In this document: positions 54,275 through 64,000 of the stretch, piece after piece
How positions within the stretch are numbered: the first letter of the stretch is position 1
Layout of the letters: every line of letters starts with the position of its first letter
DNA from: Piscinibacter sp.
Lineage (GTDB): Bacteria; Pseudomonadota; Gammaproteobacteria; Burkholderiales; Burkholderiaceae_C
Reading direction: 5' to 3'
NCBI GenBank assembly: GCA_017983795.1
Contig: JAGOAS010000002.1
Coordinates: 1 to 64,000, forward strand
Length of the DNA: 64,000 nucleotides
Notes under the pieces: generated by a model
Databases searched by the model: none
What the model was told of the DNA's origin: nothing
Seen by the model: the letters and a program-made list of their open reading frames with translations, nothing else
Translations under genes and position numbers: made by a program

Positions 54275-55497
54275 GTCTTGTCGGCAGCGAGGCGCGCGGC
54301 GATCTCGGCGACCAGCGCGCGCGCGAGGGTGAGCTTGTCGGCACGCGGCAGCTCGCGGTGGCCGGCCGCATCGACCAGCGTCAGCGTGTTGTCGTCCTGC
54401 CCGAAGGTAGCCGGGCCGAGGTTGCCGACGATCAGCGGCACGTTCTTGCGCGAGAGCTTCTCGCGCGCATGCTTCAGCAGATCGTGGCTCTCGGCCGCGA
54501 AGCCGACGCAGTAAGGACGCTGCGGCAGCTTCGCCACCGCGGCGAGGATGTCGGGGTTCTCGGTCAGCTCGAAGCTCGGCGCGAGCTTCTTGCCGTCCTT
54601 CTTGATCTTGTGTTCGGAGAGATTCGCCGGGCGCCAATCGGCCACCGCGGCGGTGGCGACGAAGACGTCGTGATGCGCAGCCACCGGCAGCACCGCATCG
54701 TGCATCTGCTGCGCGGTGCGCACGTCGATGCGGCGCACGTGGCGCGGCGTGGGCAGGTGCACCGGCCCCGCCACCAGCGTGACCTCGGCGCCGGCCTCGG
54801 CCGCGGCGCGCGCGATCGCGAAGCCCATCTTGCCGCTGGAGAGGTTGGTGATGCCGCGCACCGGGTCGATCGGCTCGAAGGTCGGGCCGGCGGTGATGAG
54901 CATGCGCTTGCCCAGCAGCGCCTTGGGCTGGAAGAAGGCGATCAGTTCCTCGAGCAGTTCCTCGGGCTCGAGCATGCGGCCGTCGCCGATCTCGCCGCAG
55001 GCCTGGTCGCCCGCGGCCGGGCCGAGCACGGTGGCGCCGTCGGCGCGCAGCTGCGCGAAGTTGCGCTGCGTGGCCGGATGCGCCCACATCTCGCGGTTCA
55101 TCGCCGGCGCCACCAGCAGCGGGCAGCGCTCGATCGGCCGCGCCAGGCACAAGAGGCTGAGCAGATCGTCGGCGCGGCCGTGCAGCAGCTTGGCAACGAA
55201 GTCGGCACTGGCCGGCGCGACGAGCACCGCATCGGCCTCGCGCGTGAGGTTGATGTGCGCCATGTTGTTGGGCGCTCGCGCATCCCACTGGCTCGCATAG
55301 ACCTCGCGATTCGACAGCGCCTGCAGCGTCACCGGCGTGATGAACTGCTGCGCGGCCTCGGTCATCACCACCTGCACGCTGGCACCCTCCTTGGCCAGCG
55401 CGCGCACCAGCTCGGCGGCCTTGTAGCAGGCGATGCCGCCCGACAGGCCGAGCACGATGTGCCGGCCGGCGAGCTGGCCCTTGGTCATCACGTCCAT
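54271..55497 (-). CDS. coaBC: Bifunctional phosphopantothenoylcysteine synthetase/decarboxylase
   Basis: Two steps of coenzyme A synthesis in one protein of 408 residues. The N-terminal CoaC flavoprotein part ([19 protein letters not shown] near 14-32, [22 protein letters not shown] (in part), PAMNREMW) decarboxylates. The C-terminal CoaB part ([25 protein letters not shown], in part, near 198-222) makes the cysteine amide using CTP. The ATG at 55497 lies 2 bp after the signal peptidase stop; an ATG at 55515 is also in frame. Confidence 0.95.
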   Translation of the reverse strand: MDVMTKGQLAGRHIVLGLSGGIACYKAAELVRALAKEGASVQVVMTEAAQQFITPVTLQALSNREVYASQWDARAPNNMAHINLTREADAVLVAPASADFVAKLLHGRADDLLSLLCLARPIERCPLLVAPAMNREMWAHPATQRNFAQLRADGATVLGPAAGDQACGEIGDGRMLEPEELLEELIAFFQPKALLGKRMLITAGPTFEPIDPVRGITNLSSGKMGFAIARAAAEAGAEVTLVAGPVHLPTPRHVRRIDVRTAQQMHDAVLPVAAHHDVFVATAAVADWRPANLSEHKIKKDGKKLAPSFELTENPDILAAVAKLPQRPYCVGFAAESHDLLKHAREKLSRKNVPLIVGNLGPATFGQDDNTLTLVDAAGHRELPRADKLTLARALVAEIAARLAADKT

Positions 55498-55499
55498 CG

Positions 55500-56300
55500 T
55501 CACAGGGGCATCCATGCGCGCGACCAATCCGAGAAGTTGAACAGCACCCGCACCGCCTTGCCGTAGACCTGCTCATGCGGCAGGAAGCCCCAGGCGCGGG
55601 AATCCATCGAATTGTCGCGGTTGTCGCCCAGCATCAGGTACTGGCCCGGCGGCACCGTGCAGCGCCACGCGCCGGCGCGCTGTTGCGTGCAGTGCTCGGC
55701 CAGCGCGCCGATGGGCATGCGGCCTTGCACGAAGGGGTTGACCTTGATGTCGTGGCTGCGGCCTTCGAGCGTCTCGCGCAGCAGCCACTGGCCGCGATCT
55801 TCGTCGGCCACCGCGGCGCCGCTGCCATCGCTGAGCAGCTGCACCTGCGCGGGCGCATCGCCGATGCGCACCACGCCGCTGTCGAAGTTCACCACGTCGC
55901 CGGGCAGGCCGATCAGGCGCTTGACGTAGAACTGCGAGACGTCGGGCGGGAAGCGGAATACCACCACGTCGCCGCGCTGCGGCCGGCCCGTCTCGATGGC
56001 GGTGTTGGTGAAGGGCAGGCGCGGGCCGTAGGCGAAGTGGTTGACGAGCAGGTAGTCGCCCACGCGCAGCGTCGGCTCCATCGAGCCCGAAGGCACGCGC
56101 GGCCAGTCGGCCACCGCGACGCGGCAGGTGAACATCAGCGCCACCACGATGAACAGCTCGGCGCCGAAGTGCACCCACCAGGGCTTCTTCACCGGCTCGG
56201 CGCCGAGGCGGCGCAGCTTGAAGCGCCACGCGACCCAGGCCGCGCCGGTGACCAGCGTGGCGAGGAAGAGCATCTCGTTGATGGAGAAACCGATCTGCAT
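55500..56300 (-). CDS. lepB: Signal peptidase I
   Basis: A 266-residue membrane serine peptidase that removes signal peptides from exported proteins. Catalytic Ser73 is in [12 protein letters not shown] and Lys127 in [12 protein letters not shown]; box [11 protein letters not shown] is near the C-terminus. There are two N-terminal hydrophobic segments (about 8-26 and 46-65). In Burkholderiales lepB normally follows lepA; this copy is instead with coaBC and dut, so it may be a second signal peptidase. The ATG at 56300 was chosen; one at 56345 is possible. Confidence 0.9.
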   Translation of the reverse strand: MQIGFSINEMLFLATLVTGAAWVAWRFKLRRLGAEPVKKPWWVHFGAELFIVVALMFTCRVAVADWPRVPSGSMEPTLRVGDYLLVNHFAYGPRLPFTNTAIETGRPQRGDVVVFRFPPDVSQFYVKRLIGLPGDVVNFDSGVVRIGDAPAQVQLLSDGSGAAVADEDRGQWLLRETLEGRSHDIKVNPFVQGRMPIGALAEHCTQQRAGAWRCTVPPGQYLMLGDNRDNSMDSRAWGFLPHEQVYGKAVRVLFNFSDWSRAWMPL

Positions 56301-56429
56301 GCGAAGGTGGCGCGGCCCCAGGGGGCGGAGCGGCGCATTATTCATCAGCACGGATCGGCAGGGATCGGCGCGATCGAGGGAACCCTTGGTCACGTTCGGA
56401 ACACGAATGGGAAGTACAGTCCCGCACCC

Positions 56430-57701
56430 ATGGCCAACGACACGCTCATTCCCGTGGTGGCTTCGGCCCCAGGCGCATCGGCGCCCGCACCGCTGTGGAC
56501 GCTCGACGGCCTGCGTGCCGCCGACCCGGTGCTCGGCCTCGCGCTGCTGATGCTGGTGGCCATCCTGCTGGCCGAGGCGCTGCACCGCACCTGGCGCATC
56601 CCGCGCACCTGCGGCCACATGCTCACCGGCGCCGTCGCCGGGCCCGTGATGCTGCGCATCTTCCAGGGCCTGGAGCTCGATCCGTGGAAGCCGCTCATCG
56701 ATCTCGCCATCGGCGCGCTGCTGTTCGAGCTGGGCACGCGGCTGCGCCCGCGCTGGCTGCTCGACAACCGCTGGCTCGCGCTGAGCGTGCTGCTGCAAGC
56801 GCTGCTGGCCGGGCTGTTCGTCACCCTCGCATTGGGCTGGCTGGGCGCGCCTTGGCTGACGGCTGTGGTGGCCGGCACGGTGGCCGCGTCGACCTCGCCG
56901 GTGATCGTGCTGGCGGTGAGCCACGAAGCGCGCGCGCGCGGCCAGGTCACCGAGCGCATGCTGATGATGTCGGCCTTCAACGCCGTGGTGGCGGTGGTCG
57001 GGCTCAAGGTGCTGCGCATCCTGCTCGCCTCGGACAGCGGCACGCCGGCCGAGGAGTTCACGCGCGCCTCGATCAGCGCCTTGCGCGTGATCAGCGGTTC
57101 CTTCCTGCTCGGCGTGGCCTGCGGCTTCGTGATGGACCGGGTGAGCCCGCTGGTGCGCGGCACGCCGGCCATGCCGGTGCTGCAGATCGCGCTGGTGATC
57201 ATCGCCAGCATGCTGGCCGCGCAGTGGACGCTCTCGCCGCTGCTCGCGCTGCTGGTGGCCGGCATGACGGCGCGCGCGCGCATGCAGCACGCGCTGACGG
57301 TGGAGCCGCACCTCGGCTCGGCCGGCGCGGTGCTCAACGTGCTGCTGTTCATCTGCCTCGGCCTGCTGTTCACGCTCGACGGCCTGGCGCGGCTGTGGCC
57401 CTGGGTGCTGGTGATCGTGCTGGCGCGCCTGGCCGGCACCGCCGCGGCGGTCGCCGGGCTCGCGAAGCTGAGCGGCCTCGGCCTCAGGCAGGCCGCCGCG
57501 CTGACGCTGGCGCTGCAGCCCATGAGCAGCCTGGCCGTGCTGCTCGCCGCCGACACCTTCGGCTGGAGCTCGCAGCTGCCCGGCGCGCATACGCACACCA
57601 TCCAGGCCCTGCTGCTGGCGACCACGCTGATGCAGGTCACCGGCCCGATCTGGACCCAGCTCTCGCTGCGCCACCTGGCGCGCGAGACCAACGAGAACTG
57701 A
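56430..57701 (+). CDS. Cation:proton antiporter (CPA-type) membrane protein
   Basis: A 423-residue protein with about 12 hydrophobic segments, resembling sodium/proton or potassium/proton exchangers of the CPA superfamily. [26 protein letters not shown] (in part: [14 protein letters not shown]) and [18 protein letters not shown] near 145-162 match the membrane-embedded transport blocks. It has no C-terminal NAD-binding domain, unlike KefB/C. It is divergent from lepB and 16 bp upstream of the carboxylate-amine ligase gene. Confidence 0.85.
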   Translation: MANDTLIPVVASAPGASAPAPLWTLDGLRAADPVLGLALLMLVAILLAEALHRTWRIPRTCGHMLTGAVAGPVMLRIFQGLELDPWKPLIDLAIGALLFELGTRLRPRWLLDNRWLALSVLLQALLAGLFVTLALGWLGAPWLTAVVAGTVAASTSPVIVLAVSHEARARGQVTERMLMMSAFNAVVAVVGLKVLRILLASDSGTPAEEFTRASISALRVISGSFLLGVACGFVMDRVSPLVRGTPAMPVLQIALVIIASMLAAQWTLSPLLALLVAGMTARARMQHALTVEPHLGSAGAVLNVLLFICLGLLFTLDGLARLWPWVLVIVLARLAGTAAAVAGLAKLSGLGLRQAAALTLALQPMSSLAVLLAADTFGWSSQLPGAHTHTIQALLLATTLMQVTGPIWTQLSLRHLARETNEN

Positions 57702-57717
57702 CACAGGGACGGACGCC

Positions 57718-58836
57718 ATGGCGCTGCAGGCCTTCACCGTTTCCGAGCCGCTGACGCTGGGCGTCGAGCTCGAGCTGCAGCTGGTCAGCACGCACGACTT
57801 CGACCTCGCCCCGCAGGCCGAGGATCTGCTGCGCGTGCTGAAGAACCACAGCGGCAGCTGGGACGTGAAGCCGGAGATCACGCGCAGCATGATCGAGATC
57901 GGCACCTCGATCCAGCGCCAGCACGCCGTGCTGCTGGCCGAGCTGCGCGACCTGCGCGACCAGCTCGCGCGCGGCGCACGCAAGCTCAACATCGGCATCG
58001 CCGGCGGCGGCACGCACGCCTACCAGCACTGGAGCGAGCAGAAGATCTTCCCCGGCGAGCGCTTCCACTACATCAGCGAGCTGTACGGCTACCTCGCCAA
58101 GCAGTTCACCGTGTTCGGCCAGCACGTGCACGTGGGCTGCGAAGACGGCGACCGCGCGCTCTGGCTGCTGCATGCGCTGTCCCGCTACGTGCCGCACTTC
58201 ATCGCGCTGTCGGCCTCCTCGCCCTACGTGCAGGGCGTTGACACCGGCTTCGACTCGGCGCGCCTGAACTCGGTATTCGCCTTCCCGCTCTCGGGCCGCG
58301 CGCCCTTCTGCCTGACCTGGCAGGACTTCGAGAAGTTCTTCGACAAGATGACCAGCACCGGCGTGGTCAACTCGATGAAGGATTTCTACTGGGACATCCG
58401 CCCCAAGCCCGAGTACGGCACCATCGAGCTGCGCGTCTGCGACACGCCGCTGGCGGTGGAGAAGGCCGCGGCACTGGCCTGCTACCTGCAGTGCATCTGC
58501 CGCTACCTGCGCGAGCAGCGCCCCTTCGAGCCCTCGGAAGACGACTACCTCGTCTACACCTTCAACCGCTTCCAGGCCTGCCGCTTCGGCCTGGACGGCG
58601 AGATCGTCGACCCCAAGACCAAGGAGCGGCATCGCCTGCGCGACGACATCCTGCGCACGCTGGCGCGCGTCGACGAACACGCGCTCGACCTGCAGGCGCT
58701 CGAGGCCTCCAACCTGATCCGCGAGAGCCTGTTCGCCGGCAACGATGCGCAGTGGCTGCGCAGCCAGCGCGGCGACGGGCGGCCGCTGTCGGCGGTGGTG
58801 GAAGCGGCGGCGCAGCGCTGGATGGGCGAGAGCTGA
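57718..58836 (+). CDS. Carboxylate-amine ligase, YbdK type
   Basis: A 372-residue member of the GCS2/YbdK family, which adds an amino acid to a carboxylate with ATP and has weak glutamate-cysteine ligase activity in E. coli. Family blocks are [15 protein letters not shown] near 9-23, [11 protein letters not shown] near 95-105, [15 protein letters not shown] near 131-145 and [15 protein letters not shown] near 231-245. The physiological substrate is unknown. It lies between the antiporter and the ChaN-like gene (4 bp gap). Confidence 0.92.
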   Translation: MALQAFTVSEPLTLGVELELQLVSTHDFDLAPQAEDLLRVLKNHSGSWDVKPEITRSMIEIGTSIQRQHAVLLAELRDLRDQLARGARKLNIGIAGGGTHAYQHWSEQKIFPGERFHYISELYGYLAKQFTVFGQHVHVGCEDGDRALWLLHALSRYVPHFIALSASSPYVQGVDTGFDSARLNSVFAFPLSGRAPFCLTWQDFEKFFDKMTSTGVVNSMKDFYWDIRPKPEYGTIELRVCDTPLAVEKAAALACYLQCICRYLREQRPFEPSEDDYLVYTFNRFQACRFGLDGEIVDPKTKERHRLRDDILRTLARVDEHALDLQALEASNLIRESLFAGNDAQWLRSQRGDGRPLSAVVEAAAQRWMGES

Positions 58837-58840
58837 GGCG

Positions 58841-59626
58841 ATGCGGCCAAGCCTGCGGCTCTGCGGCGGCACCCTGCTGCTCGCGCTCGCGGCCTGTGCT
58901 TCGCCGCCGCCACCGCTGCCCGAGGCGCAGGTGCTGATCTTCGGCGAGCAGCACGACCAGCCCGATCACCAGCGCCAGACCGCACGCGCGGTCGTCGAAC
59001 TGGGCTCGCACGGACGCCTCGCCGCCCTGGTGATCGAGATGGCCGAACACGGCCACAACACCACCGGCGTGCCGCGCGATGCCGACGCGGCGCGCGTGCG
59101 CGAGACGCTCGGCTGGTCGGGCTGGGAGTGGCCGGTCTACGAAGGCGTGGTGATGGCCGCGGTGCGCGCCGGCGTGCCGGTGCTGGGCGGCAACCTGCCG
59201 CGCGCGGCGCTGCGCGAGACCATGGCCGACGCGAGCCGCGATGCGCTGCTCGATGCGGGCGCGCGCGAGCGGCTGACCGAGGCGGTGCGCGAGGGCCACT
59301 GCGGCCTGCTGCCCGCCGAGCAGGAGCCGGGCATGGTGCGCGTGCAGATCGGCCGCGACCAGTCGCTCGCCGCGACCGTCACCGAAGCGCTGCGGCCGGG
59401 GCAGCAGGTGATCCTGCTCACCGGCGCGCAGCACGCCTCGCGCGACCGCGGCGTGCCGCTGCATCTGGCGCGGCTGGCCCATGCACCGAGCGTGCACGTG
59501 CTGATCTTCGGCGAACAAGGCCACGACCTCGCGGCCGACGAGCTGCGCGCGGCGCGATTCACGCCGCGGCCGGATCCCTGCGAGGGGTTGGCCGAGAAAC
59601 TGCGGAAAGGATCCCGTTCGGGCTGA
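58841..59626 (+). CDS. ChaN-family lipoprotein
   Basis: A 261-residue predicted lipoprotein: signal sequence to LALAACASPP with lipobox Cys near residue 20, then VLIFGEQHDQPDHQRQTARA near 32-51 and LAALVIEMAEHGHN, the ChaN core that binds heme in Campylobacter. A second HVLIFGEQGHD repeats near the C-terminus. Its last five codons (GSRSG then TGA) lie inside a dispersed hairpin repeat, so the repeat seems to have set the protein's end. Confidence 0.85.
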   Translation: MRPSLRLCGGTLLLALAACASPPPPLPEAQVLIFGEQHDQPDHQRQTARAVVELGSHGRLAALVIEMAEHGHNTTGVPRDADAARVRETLGWSGWEWPVYEGVVMAAVRAGVPVLGGNLPRAALRETMADASRDALLDAGARERLTEAVREGHCGLLPAEQEPGMVRVQIGRDQSLAATVTEALRPGQQVILLTGAQHASRDRGVPLHLARLAHAPSVHVLIFGEQGHDLAADELRAARFTPRPDPCEGLAEKLRKGSRSG

Positions 59627-59682
59627 GCCTGTCGAAGCCCACCGCGCCACGCGCGGCCCTTCGACAAGCTCAGGGCGAACGG
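59613..59682. repeat. Dispersed hairpin repeat, copy 3 (supplies the ChaN stop codon)
   Basis: The left arm begins CCCGTTCGGGCTGAGCCTGT (59613-59632) and the right arm reads CCCTTCGACAAGCTCAGGGC (59657-59676) then GAACGG. The arms pair with few mismatches around a loop of about 17 bases. The ChaN stop TGA (59624-59626) is inside the left arm, and alaS ends 12 bp past the right arm, so it may serve as a shared transcript end. Confidence 0.85.
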
Positions 59683-59693
59683 CTGCGCTCGGC

Positions 59694-62321
<2,628 letters not shown>

Positions 62322-62367
62322 GGGCCGGAATTCTACCGGCCACCCCCGGGGCGAACGCTCTGTGCGC

Positions 62368-63777
62368 TCAGCCCTGCAACTGGTGGCGTTCGATCTGCGC
62401 GGCCAGCAGCTGCCAGAGCCGCTCGTCCTCGCTGAAGGCGACGTTGAAGCGCATCCAGCCGGTCGTGCGCGGCTGTACCAGGAAGAGGTGGCCCGGGCCC
62501 AGCATCACGCCCTGGCCGGCGGCCTCGCGCGAGAGCTCGGCGGCATCGGGCAGGTCGGGGTGGCGCGCCCACAGGTACAGGCCCGCCTTCGGTTCGCCGA
62601 ACAGCTCGAAGCCCAGGCCGGTGAGGCGTTGCGCCACACGACCATGCGCGTCGGCGAGGCGGTCGCGCAGCGCCTTCAGGTGCTTGCGCCAGCGCCCTTC
62701 GATGAGCGCGCCGAAGGCGATGCGCTCGGTGATGTCCGAGGAGGTCAGGCCCGACACCATCTTCAGCTGCGTCAGCTCGTCGAGCAGCCCCGGCTCGGCG
62801 GCGACGAAGCCGACGCGGATGTTGGGCGAGATGGTCTTGGAGTAGCTGCCGATGTGGATCACGCGGCGCAGCTGGTCGAGGCTGGCCAGCGAGGGACGCG
62901 CGAGCGGGTCCATGTCGGCATACAGGTCGTTCTCCACCAGCGTCAGGCCGTGCGCCTCGGCGAGCTGCAGCACGCGGTAGAGCTGCGCGATCGGCGCCAC
63001 CGAGCCGGTCGGGCTCTGCAGGCGCGGCTGGGTGAAGAACACGCTGGGCTTGTGCTCGACGATCAGCGCCTCCAGCGCCGCGGTGTCGTAGCCCTGCGGC
63101 GTGCGCGGCACGCCGACCAGCCGCGCGCCCAGGTAGCGCAGCATGAACATCAGGTTCGGGTAGCCGGGTTCGTCGACCAGCACCGCGTCGCCCGCCTTGA
63201 CGAGGCGGCGCACCGCCAGGTCCAGCGCCTGGCTGGAGCCCTGGGTGAGCAGCACGTGGTCGGCGCTGGCAGCAATCTGTTGCTCGGCCAGCGTCTCGGC
63301 GATCAGCGCGCGCAGCGCCATGTGACCATGCGGCGAGCCATAACCGCCCAGTTCGGCGCCGTCGGTGGCGAGCTGGCGCAGGCTGCGCCGCACGCCTTCC
63401 TCGAACAGCCAGTCGTGCGGCAGCCAGCCGCAGCCCGCCTTGACGGGCAGGTTGCGGCTCTCGAAGATCTGCTTGAGGTACCAGCGCGCGTCGAAGCGCA
63501 GGTCGGGCGCGCCGCCCTCGCCCGGCGTCGCCACGTCGCCGGCGCGGCGCTTGACGAAGAAGCCGGCGTTGGCGCGCGACACCAGCCAGCCCTGCGCCAC
63601 CAGCCGGTCGTAGGCCTCGACCACCGTGAACACGCTGACGCCGTGCGTCGCCGCGAAGGCGCGGATCGACGGCAGCTTGGCGTCGGGCTGCAGCGAGCGA
63701 TCGGTGATCAGCCGGCGCAGGCCGTCGACGATCTGCGTGACCAGCGGGGTGGAGGAGTCGGGAGCGAGGTTCAGCAT
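62368..63777 (-). CDS. MocR/GabR-type regulator (GntR winged helix + aminotransferase domain)
   Basis: A 469-residue protein. Residues 10-78 are a GntR-family winged helix ([41 protein letters not shown], in part). The rest is a class I aminotransferase-like domain with Lys314 for PLP in [17 protein letters not shown], Asp284 in VENDLY, and SPTGSVAP. MocR proteins use PLP-aldimine chemistry as a ligand switch. The adjacent divergent gene starts like gabT, so this is probably a GabR-like activator of GABA use. The ATG at 63777 is favoured over long upstream frames. Confidence 0.9.
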   Translation of the reverse strand: MLNLAPDSSTPLVTQIVDGLRRLITDRSLQPDAKLPSIRAFAATHGVSVFTVVEAYDRLVAQGWLVSRANAGFFVKRRAGDVATPGEGGAPDLRFDARWYLKQIFESRNLPVKAGCGWLPHDWLFEEGVRRSLRQLATDGAELGGYGSPHGHMALRALIAETLAEQQIAASADHVLLTQGSSQALDLAVRRLVKAGDAVLVDEPGYPNLMFMLRYLGARLVGVPRTPQGYDTAALEALIVEHKPSVFFTQPRLQSPTGSVAPIAQLYRVLQLAEAHGLTLVENDLYADMDPLARPSLASLDQLRRVIHIGSYSKTISPNIRVGFVAAEPGLLDELTQLKMVSGLTSSDITERIAFGALIEGRWRKHLKALRDRLADAHGRVAQRLTGLGFELFGEPKAGLYLWARHPDLPDAAELSREAAGQGVMLGPGHLFLVQPRTTGWMRFNVAFSEDERLWQLLAAQIERHQLQG

Positions 63778-63801
63778 CGGTGGGCGGCAACCGAGGGCTT
63801 T

Positions 63802-63856
63802 CCTGTACAGGCTTCGGGGCCAGCACAGTACGACGCTGCAAGTCGACGTGTGTACA
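63802..63856. promoter_or_regulatory. Twin TGTACA boxes between gabR and gabT
   Basis: A perfect palindrome CCTGTACAGG (63802-63811) and a second box GTGTACATG (TGTACA at 63851-63856) lie in the 136 bp between the divergent starts, 47 bp between their centres. A half-match CAGTAC is at about 63826. Paired boxes recognised by one dimer are typical of MocR/GabR proteins. Confidence 0.5.
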
Positions 63857-63879
63857 TGGTAGCGCCGCCCCCGCATGCC

Positions 63880-63885
63880 TAGAGT
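63880..63885 (+). promoter_or_regulatory. Candidate -10 box of gabT
   Basis: TAGAGT lies 28 bp upstream of the gabT ATG. The right TGTACA box ends 23 bp before it, just upstream of the -35 position, where an activator would be placed. Confidence 0.35.
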
Positions 63886-63913
63886 TGCGCCCGTCGTCAC
63901 GCCGGAGAGCTTC

Positions 63914-64000
63914 ATGCAGCGGAAAACCGCCCCCACCAACACCGCCCTGATGGCGCGCCGCCACGCCGCCGTGCCGCGCGGCGTCGGCCAGGCGCACCAG
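63914..64000 (+). CDS. gabT: 4-aminobutyrate aminotransferase, N-terminal fragment
   Basis: Only the first 29 codons are in the window: MQRKTAPTNTALMARRHAAV then PRGVGQAHQ. The motif TNxxLMARRxAAVxRGVG is the standard N-terminus of GabT, a PLP enzyme that converts GABA to succinate semialdehyde. GGAGAG precedes the ATG. The divergent MocR-type regulator supports the assignment. The rest of the gene is beyond the right edge. Confidence 0.75.
   Translation, partial: MQRKTAPTNTALMARRHAAVPRGVGQAHQ

Overview
The window is very GC-rich (roughly 70 % by eye) and reads as chromosome of a betaproteobacterium of the order Burkholderiales, most like the Rubrivivax/Leptothrix/Methylibium group. The evidence is the gene orders (rpsP-rimM-trmD-rplS; hda-HAD phosphatase-pcnB-folK; murJ next to rpsT), a DUF3579 gene, and dispersed palindromic repeats of a kind common in that group. 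Placement below order level is a guess. I saw no rRNA, tRNA or CRISPR array. The only insertion-sequence trace is the very end of an IS110-like transposase at the left edge.

Layout. 1-690: transposase tail, then a highly palindromic repeat region. 690-9760: orn, an M48 peptidase, rsgA, a CobD/CbiB-like protein, a CoA-pyrophosphatase-type Nudix enzyme, the ribosomal operon rpsP-rimM-trmD-rplS, a TM2-like protein, and a phosphate transporter with its DUF47 partner. 9816-17160: a long leftward series of tightly coupled genes (murJ, SirB1-like, PerM-like, hda, HAD phosphatase, pcnB, folK, DUF486). 17160-22915: rpsT, a DUF3579 gene, then argD-argF-phosphoesterase-kinase/USP fusion-ykgJ as one rightward unit. 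23039-28754: transglutaminase, alpha-E and circularly permuted ATP-grasp genes, then comEC. 28804-29738: ridA-like and dsbB.

30120-40983 holds the two topoisomerase IV genes, parC and parE, both leftward but separated by fhs and by a GNAT/lytic transglycosylase/two-paralog operon. The two paralogs are the most interesting genes here. They are secreted, about 555 residues long, share an invariant His and Cys 47 residues apart in a fold that looks like caspase/CHAT (clan CD) peptidases, and carry a helical-repeat C-terminus. 41019-48575: an MFS transporter, a 40-residue membrane peptide, a methyltransferase, dapA-bamC-metallo-beta-lactamase, an Ala-rich lipoprotein with a striking operator-like palindrome, a JmjC ribosomal oxygenase with a partner, and a SlyD-type isomerase. 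48973-53739: a MarR-controlled RND efflux operon. 53825-56300: dut, coaBC and a signal peptidase I. 56430-59626: an antiporter, a carboxylate-amine ligase and a ChaN-like lipoprotein. 59694-64000: alaS, a GabR-type regulator and the start of a divergent gabT.

Two repeat families link the gene ends. One is a long element (about 270 bp) with terminal inverted repeats of about 26 bp. It is found next to the 3' ends of orn, parC and slyD/RND, and its arms change together from copy to copy. The other is a 70 bp hairpin repeat with three copies, one of which supplies the stop codon of the ChaN-like gene.
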